From positions 292,302-356,301 of the forward strand of contig NZ_VKKG01000005.1 in assembly GCF_007197885.1 (NCBI RefSeq): a stretch of DNA of 64,000 nucleotides, written 5' to 3'. The notes under the pieces were generated by a model that was not told the DNA's origin, did no database searches, and saw nothing but the letters and a program-made list of their open reading frames with translations. The translations under genes and the position numbers were made by a program. Origin of the DNA: Tessaracoccus rhinocerotis (lineage in GTDB: Bacteria; Actinomycetota; Actinomycetes; Propionibacteriales; Propionibacteriaceae). Position 1 is the first letter of the stretch, and the number at the start of each line of letters is the position of its first letter. Of this stretch, positions 41,705-50,941 are shown piece after piece.

Positions 41705-44701
41705 ATGGGCGTCCGCATCCATCGCGCCGGCCGGTGGCGGGAACTGGTGACGGCACTGGCCGACGAACTGGCCACCGCCGCACCGGGTCCCTTCGATCAG
41801 GTCGAGGTGATCGTCAGTTCACACGGTGCCGGCAGGATGCTCAGCCAAGCGCTTGCGGCCCGCCTACCGGGCGGTATCTGCGCCGGAATCTCGTTCCCCA
41901 CGCTGCCGCAGTGGTTGCGCACCACGGCCGGCAGGCATGGACTGCTCGAGGACCTCGAGGCCTGGCAGAGCGTGCGCGCCGTCGTGGTCGCGGCTCGGGT
42001 CCTCGCCGAGTTGGCAGACGAGCACCCGGTACTCGCCGCCCACCTGAACGCCAACGGCTCGCCCGCGAGGCGTCAACTCCTCGCCCAGCGCAGCATGCGC
42101 CTGTTCCGCCGCTACGTGGACCATGCCCCGCAGATGGTCTCGCGTTGGCTCGAGGACCTGGACGTCGACGCCGCCGGCGTGGAACTGCCTGCGCACCTGG
42201 CCTGGCAGCCGGCGCTGCTGCGCGGGGTGGCGGAGCAACTTGAGGTTGATCCGGTGGACGTCTGGGCCGGACTGGCCAATGCCGTCGCCGGCACACCAAC
42301 CCCGCCCCCACAGGTTTTCTGCCTGCCCGAGGTACCGGAGGCGCAGCGTGAGGTCCTGGCCGCCCTCGCCGCCTCAGAGGGCCTGCAGGTGTGGCAGGTC
42401 GAGGGCAGTGGCTTCGAGGACTGGACGCTGGCCCTGGACGCGGCCACCCCGGCCCCAGGCCGCCCGGCCGCTCCCCCGGTCAGCCTCCACGGCTCCCACG
42501 GCCCGTCCCGCCAGGTGGAGGTGCTGCGGGACGAACTGACACGCCGGTTCGACGCGGACCCCACCCTCGAGCCGCGTGACGTGCTGGTGGTGTGCGAGGA
42601 TCCGGCCGTCTGGCGCCCCCACCTGCTGGCGGCCTTCACCCCCGTCCCGGACGACCCGACGGCCCATCCGGGCCGGGGCCTGCGGCTCCAGACGGGATCG
42701 GTGGCGGATGCGAACCTCGTGGTCGAGGTCGTGAGCCGTTGCCTTCGGATCTCGGAGTCCCGGGCCACGGCGTCGGACGTCGTGGAGCTGATGCTGCTGT
42801 CGCCGGTGGCACACCGCTGGCGCCTCGGTCCCAGCAGACGTGACGACCTCGTCGCGCTGGTCGCCGACGCCGGCATCCGCTGGGGCCTCGACCAGCACCA
42901 CCGGTCCCAGATCGGGGTTCCCGGAATCAGCCAGAACACGTGGGTGCGCGGTGTGGACAGGTTGCTGGCCGGCATCGCGCTGGCTCCGGGTTCGGCCGCC
43001 CCGCTGGCCGTGACCGGCGTGTCCGCAGTGTCCACGTCGGACCTGGACCTCGTGGGCACCGTCGGTGAGTTGCTCTCCCGCCTGCGCCGCTTCAACCTGG
43101 CGGCCGCCACCGCTGCCCCGGCCTCGGAGTGGGTGGGCCGGGTCCGACAACTGCTCGCCGACGTGGTCGGCTGCAGCTTCGACGACGAGTGGATGCTGCT
43201 CCAGACCAACTCCGCCCTCTCGGACCTCGCCGAACAGCTGCGCGAGCAGCCCGAACCACTCGAGCGCAGCGAGTTCACCCGTCTCCTGGAGTCGGTGACC
43301 AGGGAGTTCGCGCCGCGCCCGACAGTGGGCAACGGCTCGCTGCAGGTCGTCGGGCTCGGGGACCTGGCCCACGTCGACTTCCGGCTGGTGTGCCTCCTCG
43401 GCATCGGCGACAGGCAAGGCAGCGGCGACGTCGACGCGGTACCGCTCGGTGACGTGCCAGACTCCCGCAAGCTCCGGCTCGCCCGTCTCCTCTCCCACGC
43501 CCGGGCGGCGGACGAGGTGCTGGTCGTCGGCCAGACGCGGGATCCCCTCACCGACCAGGAGGTGGCGGGTGCCACCACAATCTCGTGGTTCCTGCGCGAA
43601 CTGGGGGCAACCCCCGAACGCGTGCAGCACCCACTGCTGGCCCATGGCGAGTCGAACTTCACCGCCGGGCGCAGCTTCGACCAGCAGGCCCTCTCGGCCG
43701 CAGTGGCATTGCGCACAGCCGCGCACGGCTCCGTCGCACCCCACGTCCTGCGACGCCGCGCTGCCCTGGCGTTGCCGCACGACGACGTCGCCCACGAAAT
43801 CTCGCTCCGGGAACTCAGCACCTTCCTGAAGGACCCAGCGAAGGACTTCCTGCGCTCGGCAGCCGGGGTCAGGCTGTTCAGCGCGCCCGAACTGGAGGAC
43901 GAGCTTCCCCTGGTCCTGAACGGCCTGGACGAGTGGGCCATCCGGGACCGTCTGCTCGCCGCCTTCAAGCAGGGCCTGAACCCGGAACAGGCCGAGGCCC
44001 TTGAGGTGGAGCGGGAACTTCTGCCCCCGGGCCAGATCGGGCGACGCGTGCTTGCGGAACAACTGGAGGTCGCCAAGGACCTGTGGCGCCGCGCCTGGCC
44101 GGAGTGGTCGGCCCCGGCCGCGGACCACCGCGTCGAACTGGAACTCGGCAACGTCGTCCTGGCCGACACCGTCCGCACCCGCGGCGGCCGGATCGTCGAG
44201 GTGAGTCCCGGATCCGGCACCAAGACGCAGCTCGAGCCCTGGCTGCAGTTGCTCGCCCTGGCAGCCTGTGGCATCGAGGCGGACGGTGTCGTGCATCGCA
44301 CGAGGAAGCATTACGGCACCCTGCAGCGCGAGACCGCGCAGCTCGGCGCGCAGAGCAAGGAGGTGGCCACTCAGGCTCTCGGACACATCATCCGGGCCTG
44401 GTCCCAGTCACGGTCACGTCTGGTTCCCCTGCCGCTGGAGCCGGCCATGCTGTTCGCCGCGGAACTGGCGTCGGGCCAGTACGAGGAGAAGGCCTGGGAG
44501 GTGACTGCGCCATCCTGGGAGGCGAGATGGAGCCGGATCCCCCGGCACTGGCGGCTGTTCTACTCCGAGGTCCCGTCCGAGCTCTTCGTGGACGAGGCCA
44601 CCACGCGGGACCCGCGCCCCCCTGAGCAATTGGGCCGCAACTCGGCGTTCGCGGCCTGGGCCGCAGCCATCTACCTGCCGATGTTCCAGGGAGGCGAATG
44701 A
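41705..44701 (+). CDS. recC: exodeoxyribonuclease V subunit gamma (RecC)
   Basis: A 998-aa RecC, the subunit of RecBCD that scans for Chi and splits DNA strands. The N-terminus has the RecC start VRIHRAGRWRELVTALADEL ... VEVIVSSHGAGRMLSQALAA and SFPTLPQWLR. Later LQVVGLGDLAHVDFRLVCLLGIGD belongs to the inactive helicase part. Catalytic helicase motifs are not intact, as expected. The C-terminus matches the inactive nuclease-like region. AAAGGGGG lies upstream of ATG 41705. First gene of a recC-recB-recD operon with 4-nt overlaps, divergent from uvrD2. Confidence 0.93.
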   Translation: MGVRIHRAGRWRELVTALADELATAAPGPFDQVEVIVSSHGAGRMLSQALAARLPGGICAGISFPTLPQWLRTTAGRHGLLEDLEAWQSVRAVVVAARVLAELADEHPVLAAHLNANGSPARRQLLAQRSMRLFRRYVDHAPQMVSRWLEDLDVDAAGVELPAHLAWQPALLRGVAEQLEVDPVDVWAGLANAVAGTPTPPPQVFCLPEVPEAQREVLAALAASEGLQVWQVEGSGFEDWTLALDAATPAPGRPAAPPVSLHGSHGPSRQVEVLRDELTRRFDADPTLEPRDVLVVCEDPAVWRPHLLAAFTPVPDDPTAHPGRGLRLQTGSVADANLVVEVVSRCLRISESRATASDVVELMLLSPVAHRWRLGPSRRDDLVALVADAGIRWGLDQHHRSQIGVPGISQNTWVRGVDRLLAGIALAPGSAAPLAVTGVSAVSTSDLDLVGTVGELLSRLRRFNLAAATAAPASEWVGRVRQLLADVVGCSFDDEWMLLQTNSALSDLAEQLREQPEPLERSEFTRLLESVTREFAPRPTVGNGSLQVVGLGDLAHVDFRLVCLLGIGDRQGSGDVDAVPLGDVPDSRKLRLARLLSHARAADEVLVVGQTRDPLTDQEVAGATTISWFLRELGATPERVQHPLLAHGESNFTAGRSFDQQALSAAVALRTAAHGSVAPHVLRRRAALALPHDDVAHEISLRELSTFLKDPAKDFLRSAAGVRLFSAPELEDELPLVLNGLDEWAIRDRLLAAFKQGLNPEQAEALEVERELLPPGQIGRRVLAEQLEVAKDLWRRAWPEWSAPAADHRVELELGNVVLADTVRTRGGRIVEVSPGSGTKTQLEPWLQLLALAACGIEADGVVHRTRKHYGTLQRETAQLGAQSKEVATQALGHIIRAWSQSRSRLVPLPLEPAMLFAAELASGQYEEKAWEVTAPSWEARWSRIPRHWRLFYSEVPSELFVDEATTRDPRPPEQLGRNSAFAAWAAAIYLPMFQGGE

Positions 44702-47700
44702 TGTTCGACGTGACGGGGCCACTTCCCACCAGTCCCCTGCTGCTCGAGGCCAGCGCCGGCACCGGCAAGACCTGGACCATCGCCGCGCTGGCCACCCGGT
44801 TCCTGGCGGAGACCGAGATGGGCATCGACAAGGTCCTGCTGATCACGTTCACGGAGCGCTCCACGCGGGACCTCCGCAGCCGGGTCTTCGAACGGCTACA
44901 GGACACCGAGGAGGCCCTCACCAGATTCCTCGCCTGCGGCGAGGTGCCCACCGACGCCGTCTCCGCGCTGCTGTGCACGAGCGATGCAGAGCTGCACCGG
45001 GACCGGTTGCGGGAGGCGCTCGCCACCTTCGACCGTGCCACGATCTCCACCATCCACGCGTTCTGCGAGGGCATGCTCAAGGAACTCGGCGTCCTCGGGG
45101 ACTGGGACTCCGACGACGCCGTGCTGTCCGACCCCCGCGCCGTGGTCGAGCAGTGCGCAACCGACGTCTACCTGAACATGTTCGCGACCGCGCCGGAGGT
45201 GGTGCTGGAACCGCGCCGGGCCCTGCTGGTCGCCCGTGAGGCGTGCGAGTCCACGCTCCCGCTCGCGCCCCAGGGTTCGGTCGAGGCCACGTACTGCGAA
45301 GCGGTTAGGGAGCGGTTCGCACAGCGCAAGCGGGAACTGGGCGTCGTCTCATTCGACGACATGCCCGTTCGCCTGGCCCAGGTGCTCGCTTCACCGGAGG
45401 TCGGCCCGGCGGCCGTGGAAGCACTCCGGAAGCGGTTCACGCTCGTCATGGTGGACGAGTTCCAGGACACCGACCCGGTGCAGTGGGAGATCCTCCGGTC
45501 CACCTTCATGAACCGTGGCCGCGCCACGGTGCTGATCGGTGACCCGAAGCAATCCATCTACGGCTTCCGCAACGCGGACCTGCTGAGCTACCTGGACGCA
45601 CGCCAAGCGGCCCGCCGGGAGAGCCTGGGCGTGAACTACCGCTCCGACAGGCCTGTGGTCGACGGCGTCGCGGAACTCTTCGGCACCGTCCGCCTCGGCC
45701 ACGAGGACATCCGCGTCGAGGAGGTGGACGCAAGTCACCAGTCCCGTCTGGACATGCGGGGGGCCCGGGCCAAGATCCTTCTCCGGTGCGCGGAGGAGGA
45801 CGAACTCGGCGTGGCGGCCGACACCGCCGTGGCCCGCGACGTCGTCGAGATGACGAGGCAACTGCTCGCCCACGCCCGGATCGAGGACCGCGCGCTGGCA
45901 CCATCCGACATCGCCGTCCTGGTGCGCAGCCGCGCCGAGGGCGCCTCGCTGCTGCGCCGTCTGGAGGCAGCCGGGATCCCAGCCGTGGCAGCAGGCCAGG
46001 AGAACGTCCTCACCTCCCCAGCCGCCGCCGAGTGGGCCCACGTCCTGGAGGCGATGGCATCACCCAACCGCTCCAGCATCGTGCTGGCGGCCTGCACCGA
46101 CCTGCTCGGGTTCCGGCTCGCCGATCTCGTGGACGACGGCAGCCGGGCCAGCGAGGAGGCCTTCGTCGTCGTCCGACAGCTCGCGAACGCCTACCTGGAG
46201 CGCGGGTTCGCCGCGGTGCCGGCAACGCTCGAGGCCCGGACCCGGCTGCGCAGCCGGATCCTGGCGCAGCCCGACGGCGAACGCCAGCTGGCCGACCTGC
46301 TGCACGTCGCCGAACTGCTCGGCGGTGCGCCGCCCACAAACCTGCAGGACCTCCTGGACTGGTTCACCAGGCAGCGGGACGAGCGCTCGCGGGACGTGGA
46401 CTCCGTGGACCACCGGATGGCCTCCGACGTCGGCGCAGTGCGGGTCCTCACCCTGCACTCGGCCAAGGGGCTGGAGTTCGGCGTGGTCCTGCTCCCCGAG
46501 GTCAGCGACCTCGTGCTGCGCAAGAACCAGCCCTTTCCAGTGGTCACCGAGGGTGGACGCCGCCTCTACGTCGGGCCACCGCCCCGCCGCGAGGACGAGA
46601 CCTGGGCGGCCTACCAGCGACAGTGCCGCGACGAGGAGCTCAGGCTCCTGTACGTGGGCCTCACCAGGGCCCGGCATCTCGCCATCGCCTGGCACGTCAC
46701 GGGCCGCAGGAGCGCGCTCGGCGCCCTGACCGCGCTCCTCGCGAGGGACCGGGACTCGGATGAGCTGGCAGCCACCTACCCGAAGGTCCCGCGCACACCG
46801 AGGCTGGCCGCGGACCTGATCAACGTGACCAGGTTCTTCGACGGCGAGGAACCGTCGCGCACCGCCCCGCCCGTGAGCGACGCCCCGCTGCGGGCCGCGA
46901 CCATGGCACGCAGCGTTGACCCCAGCTGGCGACGGACCTCCTACTCAGGCCTGACCGCCGGCCTGCACGAGGCGGCCCATGCGGCAGTCTTGGATGAGCC
47001 CGAAGCCGACCTCGAGGTGCAGCCACCGCCGGGTGGGGAACTCGTGCTGGCCTCGCCGATGGCCGGGCTCCCCGGAGGCGCCGCGTTCGGGACCCTCGTC
47101 CATGCCGTGTTCGAGGAGGTTGACTGGGCACCGGGTGCTCTGGAGGCCAGTGCCGCGCGTGTGGTGGAGCTGTTGGCACCGCGCCACGGACTCTCCCCCG
47201 AGCACGCCGAAAGGCTCACCCACGCCGTGGTGGAGGTGTGCAACACGCCCCTGGGCCCACTCGCCGAAGGTTCGGCCCTCACCGACTTCCCACTGGCTCA
47301 ACGACTCGCCGAGCTGGACTTCGACCTGCCCATGGCGGACCGGGGCGCCCCGGCCACGGTGGCCGCGCTCGCCGAGTTGATGGCACGCTTCCTGCCCGCC
47401 GGCGACCCCCTGATCGCCTATCCGCAGCACCTGGCCGACTCGCCCGCCGCGACGCAGGTGCTCAACGGCATGCTCACCGGTTCCATCGACGTGGTGCTGC
47501 GCACCACCGACGGCCGCTTCATCGTTGTGGACTACAAGACCAACCGGCTCCCCGTGGGCCCCGATGAGGAGCTGGCCGTGGGCCACTACCGGCCCCGCGC
47601 CATGGCCGAGGCCATGATCCAGTCCCACTACCCCCTGCAGGCGCTGCTCTACAGCGTCGCGTTGCACCGCTACCTCTCGTGGCGGCTGCCCGGCTACCGC

Positions 47701-47859
47701 CCGGAGGAGCACCTCGGCGGGGCGGGCTACCTGTTCGTGCGTGGCATGGCGGGCGCACTTACGCCGGTCGTCGACGGGCACACCTGCGGTGTGTTCACGT
47801 GGAACCCGCCGGTCGAGCTCGTGCTCGCGGCATCCGAACTGATCGGAGGAGTGCGATGA
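44698..47859 (+). CDS. recB: exodeoxyribonuclease V subunit beta (RecB)
   Basis: A 1053-aa SF1A helicase/nuclease, 3'-5' motor and nuclease of RecBCD. Walker A LLEASAGTGKTWTIAALA (~residues 15-32), motif Ia LITFTERSTRDLRSRV, Walker B LVMVDEFQDTDPVQWEIL, motif III LIGDPKQSIYGFRNADLLSY, motif V LTLHSAKGLEF, motif VI LYVGLTRARHLAI. The C-terminal nuclease is intact: GSIDVVLRTTDGRFIVVDYK plus TNR, with the D...DYK catalytic residues. Loads of conserved length suggest a working enzyme. Two adjacent ATG codons exist; 44698 overlaps the recC stop. Confidence 0.95.
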   Translation: MMFDVTGPLPTSPLLLEASAGTGKTWTIAALATRFLAETEMGIDKVLLITFTERSTRDLRSRVFERLQDTEEALTRFLACGEVPTDAVSALLCTSDAELHRDRLREALATFDRATISTIHAFCEGMLKELGVLGDWDSDDAVLSDPRAVVEQCATDVYLNMFATAPEVVLEPRRALLVAREACESTLPLAPQGSVEATYCEAVRERFAQRKRELGVVSFDDMPVRLAQVLASPEVGPAAVEALRKRFTLVMVDEFQDTDPVQWEILRSTFMNRGRATVLIGDPKQSIYGFRNADLLSYLDARQAARRESLGVNYRSDRPVVDGVAELFGTVRLGHEDIRVEEVDASHQSRLDMRGARAKILLRCAEEDELGVAADTAVARDVVEMTRQLLAHARIEDRALAPSDIAVLVRSRAEGASLLRRLEAAGIPAVAAGQENVLTSPAAAEWAHVLEAMASPNRSSIVLAACTDLLGFRLADLVDDGSRASEEAFVVVRQLANAYLERGFAAVPATLEARTRLRSRILAQPDGERQLADLLHVAELLGGAPPTNLQDLLDWFTRQRDERSRDVDSVDHRMASDVGAVRVLTLHSAKGLEFGVVLLPEVSDLVLRKNQPFPVVTEGGRRLYVGPPPRREDETWAAYQRQCRDEELRLLYVGLTRARHLAIAWHVTGRRSALGALTALLARDRDSDELAATYPKVPRTPRLAADLINVTRFFDGEEPSRTAPPVSDAPLRAATMARSVDPSWRRTSYSGLTAGLHEAAHAAVLDEPEADLEVQPPPGGELVLASPMAGLPGGAAFGTLVHAVFEEVDWAPGALEASAARVVELLAPRHGLSPEHAERLTHAVVEVCNTPLGPLAEGSALTDFPLAQRLAELDFDLPMADRGAPATVAALAELMARFLPAGDPLIAYPQHLADSPAATQVLNGMLTGSIDVVLRTTDGRFIVVDYKTNRLPVGPDEELAVGHYRPRAMAEAMIQSHYPLQALLYSVALHRYLSWRLPGYRPEEHLGGAGYLFVRGMAGALTPVVDGHTCGVFTWNPPVELVLAASELIGGVR

Positions 47860-49610
47860 GGACCCACGAGGTACCGGTCGCGGCCAGTGGGGTGCTGCTC
47901 CAGTTCTGCGAGGCGGGGATGCTGCAGCCGGTGGACTTCCACCTCGCCCGCCGGATGGCCCAGCTCAGCCAGGAGAGCGACGAGCGGGTCGAGCTCGCGA
48001 TGGCGCTGGCCACCCGCGAGCTCCGGCTCGGGTCCGTCTGCCTCGACGTCGCGGCGGCGCACACGCTGCGCCCCGACGTCGAGGAGGACCAGGTTGCCGA
48101 GCCGGGTGGCGCCCCGGAACCCGACCTCGAGTGGCCGCCGGTGCAGGAGTGGCTGGCCGCGCTCAAGGCCTCACCGGCCGTCTCCGGTCCCGCTGGCCCC
48201 GATCGGCCCTTCCGGCTGGTGGGGGACCTGCTGTACCTGGAACGCTTCTGGGCGGAGGAGCGCGCCGTTGAGACCGTGCTGCTGCGACGCAGCGCCCTAC
48301 CGGCGGCACCCGTCCCGGGCGACGCGCTCGCGGCGGCACTGGCCACGAGCCCTGCGCTGGAGCCGGCCGACCCCCAATACCTCGCCGTCGAGGCCGCGCT
48401 GACGAACCCCACGACGGTGATCACCGGTGGGCCCGGTACCGGCAAGACCACCACCGTCGCCCGGATCCTGCGCGGCCTGCAGGACCACGAGCACCCGCCC
48501 CTGGTGGCGCTCACTGCCCCGACCGGCAAGGCGGCCACACGGCTGGAGACCTCCGTCCGCGAGCAACTGGGCGAGGCCGACGGGCTCCGGTTGCGCAGCT
48601 CGACGCTCCACAAGCTGTTGGAGATCGTCCCCGGGCGCGAACGGCGCACCTACGGGCCCGACAACCCGCTCCCCCACGACGTGGTCATCGTGGACGAGAC
48701 CTCCATGGTGTCCCTGACGATGATGTCCTGGCTCCTCGAGGCCGTGGCCGACTCCACCCGGCTGGTTCTGATCGGTGACCCGGACCAGCTCGAGTCCGTC
48801 GAGGTCGGTGCCGTCCTGGCCGACATCGCGAACTCCGAGGCGCTGGTCTCCTCCCCCACCGGCAGCGCGGTCGTGTCACTCACCAGGAACTGGCGCAGCA
48901 ATCAGGAGATCAACGCGTTGGCGAGCACGATCCGCACCGGGGACGCCGACCTCGCGCTGCAGCTCCTGGCTGACGGAACCACCTGCACGCTGACCCCGTA
49001 CACGGGGACCGAGCCCCTCTCCCAGTTCCCGACGCTGACCACGGACCTGCTCGGGTGCGCCAACGCGGTGCGAGCCGCTGCGGAGGCCGGCGACGGGGAA
49101 CTCGCCAACCGAGAGCTGGAACGACACCGCATCCTGTGCGCACACCGCGAGGGCGCCTTCGGAGTCGGCCGGTGGGGGGCCAACGCGCGGGCGTGGCTGT
49201 CCGAGCGCCTGCCCGACTACGGACTCACCGCGGGTCCGTGGGTGGGCCAGCCGCTCCTGATCACCCGCAGCAGCGACACGGTGGCCAACGGCGACACTGC
49301 CGTCGTCGTGCGGCGCGGTGGGCGGCTGGTGGCCTGCATCGACCGGGCTCGCGGTCCCCTGTGGCGCGACCCCGCCGTCCTCGACGACGCCGTGGACCTG
49401 CACGCCATGACGATCCACAAGTCCCAGGGCAGCCAGTTCGGCACGGTGAGCGTCATCCTGCCGCCCGTGGGCTCCCCCCTCCTGACGAGGCAACTCCTCT
49501 ACACGGCGGTGACGCGTGCGAAGGAGGGAGTGCGACTCTACGGAACTCCCGAGTCGCTGGTGGAGGCGATCAGGACGCCTGCCCGGCGCGCCAGCGGGCT
49601 GGGACGCTGA
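47856..49610 (+). CDS. recD: exodeoxyribonuclease V subunit alpha (RecD)
   Basis: A 584-aa SF1B helicase, the 5'-3' motor of RecBCD. The N-terminal ~150 residues make the RecC/RecB contact domain. Walker A VITGGPGTGKTTTVARIL (~residues 188-205), motif Ia TAPTGKAATRL, Walker B HDVVIVDETSMVSLTMMSWL, motif III LVLIGDPDQLESVEVGAVL, and the C-terminal DLHAMTIHKSQGSQF and LLYTAVTRAKEGVRL. ATG 47856 overlaps the recB stop (ATGA), completing a single recCBD transcript. Convergent with the aminotransferase gene, 24 bp apart. Confidence 0.95.
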   Translation: MRTHEVPVAASGVLLQFCEAGMLQPVDFHLARRMAQLSQESDERVELAMALATRELRLGSVCLDVAAAHTLRPDVEEDQVAEPGGAPEPDLEWPPVQEWLAALKASPAVSGPAGPDRPFRLVGDLLYLERFWAEERAVETVLLRRSALPAAPVPGDALAAALATSPALEPADPQYLAVEAALTNPTTVITGGPGTGKTTTVARILRGLQDHEHPPLVALTAPTGKAATRLETSVREQLGEADGLRLRSSTLHKLLEIVPGRERRTYGPDNPLPHDVVIVDETSMVSLTMMSWLLEAVADSTRLVLIGDPDQLESVEVGAVLADIANSEALVSSPTGSAVVSLTRNWRSNQEINALASTIRTGDADLALQLLADGTTCTLTPYTGTEPLSQFPTLTTDLLGCANAVRAAAEAGDGELANRELERHRILCAHREGAFGVGRWGANARAWLSERLPDYGLTAGPWVGQPLLITRSSDTVANGDTAVVVRRGGRLVACIDRARGPLWRDPAVLDDAVDLHAMTIHKSQGSQFGTVSVILPPVGSPLLTRQLLYTAVTRAKEGVRLYGTPESLVEAIRTPARRASGLGR

Positions 49611-49634
49611 GCACCCGCCTCGCCGGCACCAGGA

Positions 49635-50828
49635 TCAGCGGACGGCGGCGATCGCCCTCGCCACGTGGTCCACGTTGTTGCTGTTGAGCGCTGCGACGCA
49701 CATGCGGCCCTTGTCGGTGCCGTAGACGGCGTGCTCGTTGCGCAGTGCCACCATCTGGTCCTTCGTGAGCCCGGAGTAGCTGAACATCCCCAACTGCTCG
49801 CGGATGAAGCCCATGTCGTCGACCCCGTGTTCCTGCAGGCCCTGGACCAGACGGCTGCGCAGGGACTTGATCCGTTCGCGCATGCCTCCCAGTTCGGCCT
49901 CCCAGTTCGCGCGCAGTTCGGCGTCGCCGAGGATGATGTCGACGAGGGCGGCGCCCTGGGTCGCGGGGTTGGAGTAGTTGGTGCGGATGCAGATCTTCAC
50001 CTGCGAGAGCACCTTCCTGGCGGTGTCCGCATCCGGCGAGACGACGTGCAGGGCACCGATGCGCTCGCCGTAGAGGCTGAAGGACTTGGAGAAGGAGGTG
50101 GTCACGAAGAACTCCAGACCGGCGTCGACGAACTTGCCGATCACCGCTCCGTCCTCCTCGATCCCGAAGCCGAAGCCCTGGTAGGCCATGTCAACGAGGG
50201 CAACCAGGCCGCGCTCGGAGATGGTCCGGATCACCTGGTCCCACTGCTCGGGCGCGAGGTCGTAGCCGGTGGGGTTGTGGCAGCAGGCGTGCAGCACCAC
50301 GATCGTCCCGGCCGCGGCGGCCTCCAGGTCCTCCAGCATCCCGTCGAAGTCGATGCCGCGTGCCTCTGGGGCGTAGTAGCGGTACTCCTCGACGGTGAAC
50401 CCCGCCCGCGTGAACAGGGCACGGTGGTTCTCCCAGCTCGGGGAGGAGATCAGGACCTTGGCGTCCGCGTCGATGGTGCGCAGGAAGTCCGCAGCCACTT
50501 TCAGCGCGCCCGTGCCACCGAGCGTCTGGACCGTGGTGATCCGGCCGGAGGCGACGGCCTCCGACTCGGCGCCGAAGACGAGTGCACGGGTGGCCTGGTT
50601 GTAGGAGGGCAGTCCGTCGATCCCGAGGTACCCGTGTGGCCTGGCTTGGCCCGCCAGCCGCTCCTCGGCGATCCGCACGGCGTCCATGAGCGGCAGCTTT
50701 CCATCCTCCCCCAGGTACACCCCGACCCCGAGGTTCACCTTGTTCGTCCGGTCGTCGGCCTTGAAGGCCTCGGTGAGCCCGAGGATCGGATCCGCCGGGG
50801 CGAGCTCTACGCGGTCAAGGATGGGCAT
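49635..50828 (-). CDS. aspartate/aromatic amino acid aminotransferase (class I, AspC/TyrB type)
   Basis: A 397-aa pyridoxal phosphate enzyme of the Ib-like AspC/TyrB group. NKVNLGVGVYLGEDGKLPLM, TLGGTGALKVAADFL, PSWENHRALFTRAG and LHACCHNPTGYD are diagnostic. The catalytic Lys is in SFSKSFSLYGERIGAL, and the substrate Arg lies near the C-terminus. It transfers amino groups between aspartate or aromatic amino acids and 2-oxoglutarate; specificity is not decidable by eye. ATG 50828 has AAAGGT ~7 nt upstream; a GTG nine bases earlier is less likely. Confidence 0.92.
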   Translation of the reverse strand: MPILDRVELAPADPILGLTEAFKADDRTNKVNLGVGVYLGEDGKLPLMDAVRIAEERLAGQARPHGYLGIDGLPSYNQATRALVFGAESEAVASGRITTVQTLGGTGALKVAADFLRTIDADAKVLISSPSWENHRALFTRAGFTVEEYRYYAPEARGIDFDGMLEDLEAAAAGTIVVLHACCHNPTGYDLAPEQWDQVIRTISERGLVALVDMAYQGFGFGIEEDGAVIGKFVDAGLEFFVTTSFSKSFSLYGERIGALHVVSPDADTARKVLSQVKICIRTNYSNPATQGAALVDIILGDAELRANWEAELGGMRERIKSLRSRLVQGLQEHGVDDMGFIREQLGMFSYSGLTKDQMVALRNEHAVYGTDKGRMCVAALNSNNVDHVARAIAAVR

Positions 50829-50913
50829 TGGCAGCACCTTTCGTCATTTGCGCACCAAAGCCTACCGCTGGCCGACAGTTGCGGATTCCAAGTGTTCAGG
50901 CCGCCGCCTGCAC

Positions 50914-50919
50914 TATCTT
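50914..50919 (+). promoter_or_regulatory. -10 candidate for the ybdK-like gene
   Basis: TATCTT, followed after ~12 nt by the strong ribosome binding site GAGGAGGAG and the ATG at 50942. A matching -35 is not obvious. It lies in the 113-bp divergent gap to the aminotransferase gene. Confidence 0.35.
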
Positions 50920-50941
50920 TTCCTCAACCGAGGAGGAGTGC

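Noticed and set aside
50865..50895. Additional SigR-type site (GGAAT on the minus strand before the aminotransferase gene)
   Set aside because: No GTT lies at the 18-19 nt position; the sequence there is GGT/GTA.
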